A stretch of DNA of 64,000 bases from Capra hircus (lineage: Eukaryota > Chordata > Mammalia > Artiodactyla > Bovidae), in contig NC_030823.1 in assembly GCF_001704415.2 (NCBI RefSeq), positions 77,996,458 through 78,060,457 of the forward strand. The letters run 5' to 3'. Shown here one piece after another: positions 55,361 to 64,000 of this stretch; position 1 is the stretch's first letter, and each line of letters starts with the position of its first letter. A program made the translations under genes and the position numbers. The notes beneath the pieces were generated by a model. It saw nothing but the letters and a program-made list of their open reading frames with translations. It was not told where the DNA came from and made no database searches.

Positions 55361-58300
55361 GGTGGGAATTCCGAATCCCTCCCGAAAAGGCGCGTTTCCG
55401 TCTCCTCGACCTTTCTCCTCCGACCTTCCCTACGCCTGCGGACCCCCTGGCAGGTTCCGGGAAGCCAGACAAAAGGAGCCGAGCCTCGGGCCGCCGGGAC
55501 GCGGAGGGCGCGGTGGGGGAGGGGAGCGGGGTGGACCGGACAAAGGGGCTTTTGGAGGCGAGCCTAGAGGTCTGATTCCAGGGCGCATTCCAGGCCGTCG
55601 TGGAGTCCGCCGTCCCTGCCCCACTCCCCCGTCGCTCGCTGGAGGCGAGCACCTTTCCCAGCGGGAGGGGAGCACAGGGGAAAGGAAACAGTTTAAGGAA
55701 CCGTCTCCCACCCCCCTGGGCCTGGAGGGTCTCGGGATGACCCCCTCCTTTCTCTTTTCACTGCTGGAAAGGGAAGACAGCCGCTGACCACCGGTTCGGT
55801 GATTGCTGAAATTTTCAGAGTCCCCGAGACTGGTGTTTGCTGGGTGCTGGTGGGGATGGGGGGATGGTCACACCCCCTTGCTTTAACTTCCAACCTCGTG
55901 TGTCACACGGAACTTAACAGGAGGAACTTTAAAACACAATGGAGAGTGGATGGATGCAGGAGGTGGGAGAGTCCTCTGATTCAGGACTTCTCCTTAGGAA
56001 AACTCAACAGAGATGCAGCTTCTCCTTTCAAAGATCGGATTCCAAGTATTCTAGGAAACCCCCGCTTCCTCAGCGACTGGTGGTCGTGGTGATGATGCTC
56101 TGGCGTGTAGATCTCAGGGTGCTGGCTGGAAGCAGAGCGCTGCTGTCCAGCAGGCCTCTGGAGTGCGCACCTGCCCCCTGGGCACCATGGACGGAGTCCA
56201 GGGAGATCCGCATCTCAGGGTTCTTGGGAGAGCGGGATGACCAGTCCCACTCTGAGTCCCACAGCCTGCTGGGCTGGGAAATGCTGCGGGTGAGTTTGAG
56301 GGCGCACAGGCTTCCTGAGGGTCAGCACACAGCCTGATCCTCGTCCTTCTCTTCCTGAACTCAGAGATGGGGCGTTACCCAAAAACAGGGTTCTTAACTG
56401 GGTCCATGGGCATGGAGGTTGGGAAAGATTGAGTGCAGGAGGAGAAGGGGACGACAGAGGATGAGGGTTGGATAGCATCACCGACTCAATGGACGTGAGT
56501 TTGAGCAGGCTCTGGGAGATGGTGAAGGACAGGGAGGCCTGGAATGCTGCAGTCCATGGGGTCGCAAAGAGTCGGGCACGACTGACCCACTGAACAGCGA
56601 CGAATGGGCACCGGCCTCGGTGGATAGAATGAATCCCGAGGGTCTTGTACTCAGATGGGAAAAGGTTTATTTTTCATCAGCCTTTACTGAAAGTTGACAT
56701 TGCCTTCAGTTATGAAGACAAGACGGCATTGGCAGTAGCTGTGATTTGCTGTTAATAGATGCCAGAGAGTGTCAGGTCACAGAGCCGCTGTGATAGCCGT
56801 CTAGGAACCTGGGGTGCTGTCCGTCGTACAGAATTGCCAGACTACTGGGTCCTGTTTAATGTTAATAGAGAAACATGTATCGTTTACTATGTTGTCTCGT
56901 TTTTAGAACTGCATTTCATTATAATTGATTCTCTTAGTGATTCTCTTCATCTTAAATAATGTATTAAAAAATATGCTACAAGCTGATTCTAGAAGCTTCC
57001 ATCACCTCCCCTTGCTGGGGGATGGGCCAGGTGGGTGTGCCTCAGGGTCTCCTCTGTTTGTTGTGGGAAGACTGACAGGCCTGGAGGGGATGGGGAGGCA
57101 CAGGGGTGGGGCTGCCGGCGCTTCCGGGGACCCAGGGTGGGCCCCCCAGCACAGGGGGCTGCCCCCTGCTGGAGCCCCTCAGCCTCGGCCTGGGAAAGAC
57201 AGGGGTGATCAGCCTGGAGGGTGCTAGCTCGCACTTTGGATAGAGGGTGTGTGCAGCAACGTGAGGGGCATTGGGGGGTGTGTGGGGCAGTAGGGGCTGC
57301 CTGTGTCCTGACACGGCTCTGTGGGAGATGCTTGGGGTGACGTCCTCTATTGTCCCTTCCCAGGGGGCTGGGGGAGGGAGGTGGCCTTTGGGTTCGGGGG
57401 CTGGGGAGGTGGGCTGGGGGCTGGGTGTTGGGGAGCCATCTGGAAATGTGTGTAGTGCTGGGACCCCGGGGCGAGGGCCGTGGCGGGGAGGGAGGTGCTG
57501 GGGGCAGCCCTGCGGGGTCTCTGCATGGGCAGCACCTGTCCCCTTCTTCCTCCCATGCTGTGCTTGTGTGCTTAGCCGCTCAGTCGTCCCTGCTCTCTGC
57601 GACCCCGTGGACTGTAAGCTGCTAGGCTGTTTCAGTCCGTGGATTCTCCAGGCCAGAACACTGGAGTGGGCAGCCATTCCTCTCTCCAGGGGACCTTCCC
57701 GACCCAGGAATGGAACCAGGGTCTCCTGCCTTGCAGGCGGATTCTTTACCAGCTGAGCCACCAGGGAAGGCCTTCATCCTGCTGGGGATGGACCAGTGGC
57801 TGCCCTGGCTCTGCTTCCCTGATGAAACAGGCTGAACTCCAACAGTGCTGGGTTTGCCTGAGGGTTGGTGGGGTGGGGACCCGGGGGTTCATGAAGTTCC
57901 ACTCTGGGCTCTGGCCCCCGGTGTTTGGGGATGTCAGTGACAAAGAGGGCGGGTGTGGCCTTGATGATCCTGGCGGGAGACGTCTGGGGTCAGAGGAGGG
58001 AACAGCCTGGCCTCCTTTGGGACCCCGGAGCCTCCCCGCTTGGAGTTCCAGGGCCATGGCCCAGCCTGGGGCTTCTAACCTGGCTGGGCCTGGGCCCCAC
58101 TTCAGTGAGGGGAGCAGGGACCCGTCTCGTCAGCGTGCAGCCTTCTTGCTCGCATTTCCCGCGTGCGTGAGGGAGCTGTGAGGGTTGGGAACCTGGGGTC
58201 GGGCGGGGCCCTGGAGGCCCTGAAGGCCCGACCCCGCTGCCTTCTCCTGGGGTTCCTGCGGGGAGCCCTTGGTCCCATCCCCCGCTGCCCCCGGAAGTGC

Positions 58301-61300
58301 AGAGGCCCGAGCTGCCTGGGCGGCAGGATTTGTGCAGGGAAGGGCTTGCTCACCGCTCCTCCCTCTGACTCAAGTCGGAACAAGTAACCTGGCTCCCCTG
58401 GCCCGGCAGCCTGGGAGGGACGCGGGCGGGCCCCAGGGAGGGCCAGCAGTCGGCCGTCAGCTCGCGGAGCCACCCTGGGTCGGAGTGCGGGGCGGCCTGG
58501 CACTCAGCCCCCTGACTGGGACCAGGGGGTGTTTCCCTGACGCCTGGACAGAAACCTGGACGCAGGTGAGGCGAGGCAGCCGGCATGGGTCTTTGGGGCG
58601 AGGAGCCAGCTTGCCCGGGAGCGCGGCCGTGGGCCCTGCTCATGTCTGGGGTACAGGGGGCGGGGGTGCTCATGGGCTGAGACGAGGCCCCACCGCAGGG
58701 TCCCTGCAGCTGGGGGGCCCCTCCGGAGGGACTGCTGCACGGCTGAGGCTTCTGTCTCAGCCTGGCGCTGGCCCAGAGTTTCACGTTCAGGGCGGGGAGT
58801 GATCAGCAGCTGGGGTGCCGTCCAGTGTTCACTGGTGAGAACGGGGCCCCAGCGGGTGAGGTGAGGTGAGCTCCCTAGATCCCAGCGGCAGCGGCAGGAC
58901 CCAGGCTTGAATCCCGGGCACCGAGGTCCGTGCTCGAGTTGGGGGGCCCAGAGTGCCCGCCCCTGACCTTGAATGGAGAGTCGGGGCTCCAAGGGGAGTG
59001 TCCGGCCAGCCCATGCCCTCAGTCCCCACCATCCCCGCTTGCTCCCCACAACAGCACAGGGGCCTGAGAAGCCGGCCGAGTTGTCACCGCTTCCCAGGGC
59101 GACTCCTGAGTGGTTAATAATTAATTAGTAAGTGTGACTAATTGATGGCTTCCCTCCCCTGACCAAGCAGGCGTGCTCACCCAGATAGCCTCGGTTCGTC
59201 GCTCAGGCCAGGCTGAGCCCAGCCTCTGGGGAGGCTCAGGCTGGACGTGGGGGACAGGGCGGGTCAGGGGAGCTGCCTGCCCTCTGTCCGGCTCCAGCTC
59301 CAGGAGGAAGGAGCATCTGGGAAGGACGGGCCGGGCAGAGGTAGCTCACCCTGTGTGCCCTGGTATCGGTTGCTCTCCGAGGCATCTCTGCAGAGGGCCC
59401 ACATGGTCCCACTGTGCCTCCTCTAGGCCTCCTTGGAGGACCGGAACTCCGACCTGCAGGCACACATTGGTTTAGGGCTAGACTTAGCTGATGCCCAAGG
59501 TACTCTGCCGGCCGTGCTCTGATGTGGGTCTGCAGGCTGTGCGTGGACAGCGGGGTGCTCCCTGGCCTGCTAGGCAGGGTCTCTCCCTACACCTGCCCTG
59601 CTCGGGGCGCAGCCTCCAAGGCCACCTCCTCCCCACAGCTGACCAGCCCACCTCTGCCGCGCCGCGGCATGCCCCCAGGAGAGGCAGGATAAGCTCCAGA
59701 CAGAAACTCGGAAGGACTTTTGGACTGTTGCTCAATGGCTGACTCAGTGAGGAGGTGGCTGGCTCTCCTTCCAGGCCGCCTGCCGGGCCCCACCCGGCCT
59801 CCCCACCCCCGCTCCAGCCAGCAGCCGCGGGCGCTGTGGGGACAGCAGCCGCCCGCAGGGGTGGGGTGGTTGCTGGTCCCGGTGGACGCTCACCTGGGAG
59901 CACTCCTGAGCTGCACGTGCGCTCCCGGGCCAGGCAGGCAGGGTGGCTGCCACCTGCCTATACCTGCGCTTCGGCAGCTTCCGCTCTGCTCACCCTCTGC
60001 TCACACACACACACACACACACACTGAGACACATATACACACACACACAGACAAATACACACACACTCACATACCCAGACACATAGACACACACAGACAC
60101 CCACATATACAGACACATACACACGAAGACTCACACGTACACCCACAGACACACACACACACCCATACACAGACACACACACCCATACACAGACACCCAC
60201 AGACACACACACACACACCCATACACAGACACCCACACCCATACACAGACACACACAGACACACACACACCCATACACAGACACACACACCCATACACAG
60301 ACACCCACAGACACACACACACCCATACACAGACACACACACCCATACACAGACACACACACACTCATACACAGACACACACACACACCCATACACAGAC
60401 ACCCACAGACACACACACACCCATACACAGACACCCACAGACACACACACACCCATACACAGACACCCACAGACACACACACACCCATACACAGACACAC
60501 ACACACCCATACACAGACACACACACACCCATACACAGACACCCACAGACACACACACACCCATACACACACACACACCCATACACAGACACACACACAC
60601 CCATACACAGACACACACACCCATACACAGACACCCACAGACACACACATACCCATACACAGACACACACACACCCATACACAGACACACACACACACAC
60701 CCATACACAGACACACACACCCATCCAGAGACACCCATACACACACACACACTCATACACAGACACACACACACCCATACACAGACACCCACAGACACAC
60801 ACACACCCATACACAGACACACACACACCCATACACAGATACCCACAGACACACACACACCCATACACAGACACACACACACACACCCATACACAGACAC
60901 ACACACACACACCCATACACAGACACCTATACACAGACACACACACACCCATACACAGACACACACACACACACCCATCCAGAGACACCTATACACAGAC
61001 ACACACACACACCCATACACAGACACACACACACCCATACACAGACACCCACAGACAGACACATGCGCATGCGGTGTCTCTCCTGGCTGAGGGTGTGATG
61101 CCCTGGTCTCCTCCCCTCCGAGGGGTCTCTCAGGGGTCATGGGTAGCCCAGAGCTGGCGGGAGGCTTTGGGCACCTGCCTTCGGATGGATGGCCTGGTGC
61201 AGACAGAGCAGGGGGCCTGGCTGTGGGCACACACGCAGGCCTGGCTGCGTGCCAGCGCCCTCCCCACGGGGCAGTGGGCGCGGTGTGCCTCCTGGCATGG

Positions 61301-63665
61301 ACACTGCCCTCGCAGGTTTGTCCTCCCCGTTTCATCCCCTCCCTTCGCTCTCCTTACGGTTTTTCTGCCTGGTGTCATGGTCCCCGGGGCCCGCCCTGCT
61401 GTCACCCCCCGGGCTTCGAGGCTTCTCTGCGGGGGGCAGCGGTGGCTGTCTAGGCTGGGCTGAGAGTCCACCCAGGGCCGGGTCACCCCAGCACCAAGGC
61501 CGCCCCATCCCCAGACTCCCTCCCCCAGAGGCCGGGTCGCCACTCCGAGGCCCCGCCCTCACGCAGCCGACTAATCAGCTCTGCCTGGAAGCTCGGGGCT
61601 TTACCGCTGTCATTTTTTGTTGTTCTTTTAAAAGCTGGGGAAACTCCAGGCCACCTCCGTGTGCTGGCCTGGGCTGGGAAGGGTGTCGGCCCCTCCTCCT
61701 CCTCGCCCCCTCCTCCCAGAAGCCCGCCATGGACAGCAAGGACGAGGTCAGCGACACAGACAGCGGCATCATCTTGCACTCAGGTGAGTGGTTCAGGCCC
61801 CCCAGTCCCCGAGCCCCCGAGCCCCCGATGCCTCCATTCCCCAAGTCCACGAGTCCGGGGCTCTGGGCCCCGAGGGTTGCAGGGCAGACACCGGGCGGGC
61901 TGGAGGGCCTTCCTTGCTGGGGGTCTGGCCGGGAGCATGGGTCCTGTCTGGGCAAGTATCTGCAGTGCTCTCCCTTGGCTCCACGATCCCTCAGAAGCTG
62001 GAAAATCTTATCTGGTTGGGGTGAGGGGCTGAGGCTCTGGTCTGTGTGAGCTGGTGGGCCCAGTGGGGACTGGTCTGGATGGAGGACCAGAGACAAGAGG
62101 TGTGGGTGGTGTGTGTGCCTGCGTGTGACAGCGAGAGGGGGAGAAACAGAGAAAGCGGTCAGCGGCCGTGGATGGAGGGTGGGATGGGAAGGGTGAACCC
62201 TGACCGCGGCCGCCCCGCACCAGGCTGGTGGGGCCGCCCGTCCTCTGAGCGGTCATGGGCCACTGGGTGGCGGGAGACGAGCCGGTTTGCGGCTGTGACA
62301 CAGCGCCGTGGCAGCCGGCCCGCAGTCTGGACAGGCCTGAGACTGTGAGCCCGCGTGTGCATCACCACCCGGGCTGGGGCGGGCAGGGAGGCAGCCGGGA
62401 CCAGCCCCCCTGAGCACGTGGCCCTGTCCCCAGCAGGCCCGGACAGCCCGGTGTCCCCCGGGAAGGAGCTGACCCACGCCGTGCGGAAGCAGCAGCGGGC
62501 CCTGGAGGAGCGACTGGAAGCCTGCCTGGAGGAGCTGAGGAGGCTCTGCCTGCGGGAGGCGGTGAGGGCCGCTCGGCTGCGGGGTGGGGCTGAGAGTCAG
62601 GGGTCGGGCTCCGCCCCACCGCCGCTCTCCCTGGGGGGGCCGACAGCACCGCACGGGGGAGGAGCCCAGGGCACCAAGGCCCGGCCCGTGCAGAGGCCCG
62701 GCCCCGGGGAGCAGGAGGGACAGCCCTGGATGCAGGGCGGGCGGAGGTGGCGGGGGCCGGGTGGGCATGGGCCACGCACGCCTGCTGGACCGTGCTCCGC
62801 CCAGGGCTGGGCCTGTGAGAGCCGCCTGGCGCGACCTCGATCCCCCCTGCAGGAGCTGACTGGCATCCTGCCTGCGGAGTTTCCCCTCAAACCCGGGGAG
62901 AAGGCCCCCAAGGTCCGCCGCAGGATTGGAGCCGCTTATAAGCTGGACGAGTGGGCCCTGCACAGGGAGGTGAGTCTGCCGGCGCCATCCTGGGTCCCGG
63001 AGGTGGACGGCCCTGTCCCCAGGCCACCGCCCCACCGCTCGAGGCCCTTGGCTCCCGGTGGACGAGGGGCCCCGCCCACGAGTCACCCACAGGGGTCTCG
63101 GAAGCCCTGCCTGGGCAGGAACTGGAAGGGCCGAGGCCTCAAGGGAGGACGCTGGGCCAGTCCCCCCAAGGGCCAAAGGGCAGCCGCCTGGACAGGCTGA
63201 TGGCTCGGCCCCGGCCTGTCTTCCTCTTTCTCAGCCCGGGTGGAGAGCCGTGGAGGTGGATCCCGCCCTCGGCCCGCCCTGTGCTGTGAGGGGTTGCGGA
63301 GCCCCTGGGCTCGTCTGCCCTTCCGTTGGACCGTTGGACGGGAATGTGTCCACCTCGGCCCCTGCCCCCGCGGGGCTTGGCTCGAGGCTGCCGGTTGGGT
63401 CCCAGGGCGGGTGTGGGGGGGCTGCCTGGGATCGCTGATCGCTTCCTCCCCCAGGACCCCCTGAGCGGCCTGGAGCGCCAGCTGGCCCTGCAGCTGCAGA
63501 TCGCCGAGGCGGCGCGGCGCCTGTGCCGCGAGGGGAACCTGGGCCGCCAGGTGCGCCGGCAGCGCCAGCACGCGGTGCGCCTGGAGGAGGAGAAGCTGCG
63601 GCAGCTGCAGCGCTGCCTGGGCGAGCGGCAGGGGCGTCCCCCACCCGGCCCTGCGCCGGGCCCAG
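55088..63665 (+). CDS. INAVA: INAVA (C1orf106), innate immunity activator (5' part, exons 1-5)
   Basis: INAVA is a cytoplasmic and junctional adaptor. It amplifies pattern-recognition-receptor signalling and, through its CUPID domain, binds cytohesins to stabilise epithelial adherens junctions; the human gene is an inflammatory bowel disease risk locus. Exons 55088-55248, 61635-61783, 62437-62561, 62853-62969 and 63455-63665 join in one frame with GT-AG junctions. They give 254 codons plus one base, and the gene continues right of the window. Exon 1 encodes MLRMPKLNEIPPGRGGREES. The 85-residue long-isoform extension leads to a second ATG at 61729 (MDSKDEVSDTDSGIILHSG). Exons 3-5 carry the helical CUPID domain (THAVRKQQRALEERLEACLE, PKVRRRIGAAYKLDEWALHR). 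Identified from remembered family sequence and from gene order. Confidence 0.95.
56421..56602 (+). mobile_element. BovB 3' end
   Basis: 'ggttggatagcatcaccgac' ... 'gggagatggtgaaggacagg' ... 'ggtcgcaaagagtcgggcac': the extreme 3' end of BovB. Confidence 0.85.
57564..57771 (-). mobile_element. Bov-tA SINE
   Basis: 'gtgcttagccgctcagtcgt' ... 'acactggagtgggcagccat' ... 'agctgagccaccagggaagg'. Confidence 0.92.
60000..61062. repeat. CA-rich minisatellite with 22-bp and 32-bp units
   Basis: More than 1 kb built from CCCATACACAGACACACACA-type units of about 22 bp, mixed with a longer form containing an extra GACACCCACA block. CA-run length varies between units. It is open in all plus frames for long stretches (His/Thr/Pro repeats) and on the minus strand (Cys/Val/Gly repeats); none is a gene. 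Confidence 0.98.
61635..61783 (+). CDS. INAVA: INAVA exon 2 (second start codon)
   Basis: Acceptor 'ttcttttaaaag', donor GTGAGT. Completes the long-isoform extension (SWGNSRPPPCAG...SSQKPA) and contains the short-isoform ATG at 61729 in the strong context GCCCGCCATGG, reading MDSKDEVSDTDSGIILHS. Confidence 0.93.
61784..62436. other. INAVA: INAVA intron 2
   Basis: A 653 bp GC-rich intron ending in a tandem CAGCAG acceptor. No repeats were recognised. Confidence 0.85.
62437..62561 (+). CDS. INAVA: INAVA exon 3 (start of CUPID domain)
   Basis: Acceptor 'ctgtccccagcag', donor GTGAGG. Encodes PDSPVSPGKELTHAVRKQQR then ALEERLEACLEELRRLCLREA, an amphipathic helix of the CUPID domain. The NAGNAG acceptor allows an alternative start at 62434. 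Confidence 0.95.
62853..62969 (+). CDS. INAVA: INAVA exon 4 (CUPID domain)
   Basis: Acceptor 'atcccccctgcag', donor GTGAGT; 39 codons, phase 0 at both ends. Encodes ELTGILPAEFPLKPGEKAPK then VRRRIGAAYKLDEWALHRE. Confidence 0.96.
62970..63454. other. INAVA: INAVA intron 4
   Basis: A 485 bp GC-rich intron; no repeat was recognised. Intron 3 (62562-62852) is similar. Confidence 0.85.
63455..63665 (+). CDS. INAVA: INAVA exon 5 (end of CUPID domain)
   Basis: Acceptor 'gcttcctcccccag', donor GTGAGC. Encodes DPLSGLERQLALQLQIAEAA then a charged helix through RQRQHAVRLEEEKLRQLQRC, ending in a Pro-rich stretch. Confidence 0.93.
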
Positions 63666-64000
63666 GTGAGCCCCCGTCCCGGGGGGGGCACCGCCCTCCC
63701 GGGGCCGCCCCGACCTCAGCCGGCCCCACCCCCTTCCCCAGGACCACCCCTCTCCCCGAGACCCCTCCGCACTTAGAAAAGAGCACGCTCCTCCCTTCTG
63801 CTTCCTGCTTGAAGTACACCGCCTGGACAGGGGCCTGGCAGGCTGTCCGCTTGTCTCCACGGCGTGTTCAGCCCTGCTGCCCCCAGCCCACCGCGTGGGT
63901 GGCGTGAGGCTCTGCTGCCCGCTGTGGGCGCTCCCGAGGTCCCGTTCTGAGCCTGTCTGTCCAGGGGACCGCTTCAGGGCCCATGCCTCTGCTGGAAGTC
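63666..64000. other. INAVA: INAVA intron 5, start
   Basis: GC-rich intronic DNA to the window edge; no exon was recognised. The remaining INAVA exons lie to the right. Confidence 0.75.

Larger units (their letters stand above)
55249..61634. other. INAVA: INAVA intron 1
   Basis: A 6.4 kb intron with a BovB 3' end (56421-56602), Bov-tA (57564-57771), GC-rich unique DNA and a long minisatellite (60000-61062). Many long open frames here reflect composition or the array. Confidence 0.85.

Noticed and set aside
60000..61062. CRISPR-like spacing of repeats
   Set aside because: Units are contiguous and degenerate with no unique spacers; this is a eukaryotic minisatellite.
59958..61335. Long open frames through the CA/TG minisatellite on both strands (up to about 450 codons)
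   Set aside because: Pure His/Thr/Pro or Cys/Val/Gly repeat peptides produced by a stop-free tandem repeat; open in several frames at once.
61189..62049. 286-codon open frame across INAVA exon 2
   Set aside because: Only 61635-61783 is supported by splice sites and homology; the rest is read-through into introns 1 and 2.

Overview
This is nuclear DNA of a ruminant (Pecora: cattle, sheep, goat or relatives). The main evidence is the repeat content: several Bov-tA SINEs, two BovB (RTE) LINE copies plus a BovB 3' end, CHR-type tRNA-Glu SINEs shared by cetartiodactyls, ruminant L1 tails, and older MIR/L1M/MLT2 fragments. Genes have long introns with GT-AG junctions. I cannot separate the species from the sequence alone. 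Gene order matches the human 1q32.1 segment CAMSAP2 - GPR25 - INAVA, all on the + strand (in cattle this block would be expected on chromosome 16; inference).

Layout. (1) 1-30.5 kb: the 3' two thirds or more of CAMSAP2, a microtubule minus-end binding protein. Thirteen coding exons can be placed between 5496 and 27953. Every junction is GT-AG and every phase agrees, giving 1227 codons from inside the CH domain to the end of the CKK domain. A roughly 2.5 kb 3' UTR ends near an AATAAA at 30474. The 5' exons lie left of the window. (2) 30.5-37.6 kb: intergenic DNA with SINEs, degenerate L1 and a curious CpG-rich open segment near 34.5 kb. (3) 37607-38731: the complete single-exon GPR25 gene, a class A chemoattractant-type GPCR of 374 residues in a CpG island, with a polyadenylation signal at 39463. 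(4) 39.5-54.4 kb: intergenic DNA with SINEs, L1, MLT2-like LTR fragments, BovB, and an unassigned CpG island at 49.5-50.5 kb. (5) 54.4-64 kb: CpG-island promoter and first five coding exons of INAVA (C1orf106), covering a long-isoform N-terminus, a second start codon in exon 2 and the CUPID domain. The gene runs off the right edge.

The three genes do not form a pathway. CAMSAP2 organises non-centrosomal microtubules, GPR25 is a lymphocyte homing-type receptor, and INAVA is an innate-immunity and epithelial-junction adaptor. The least ordinary DNA is repetitive or GC-driven: a 1.06 kb 22/32-bp minisatellite in INAVA intron 1, a 450 bp TG/CG tract inside an L1 tail, a C-rich minisatellite next to a CAMSAP2 splice acceptor, and strong GC bias in the largest CAMSAP2 exon. 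I found no convincing undescribed system; the best unexplained items are listed as findings with tests.
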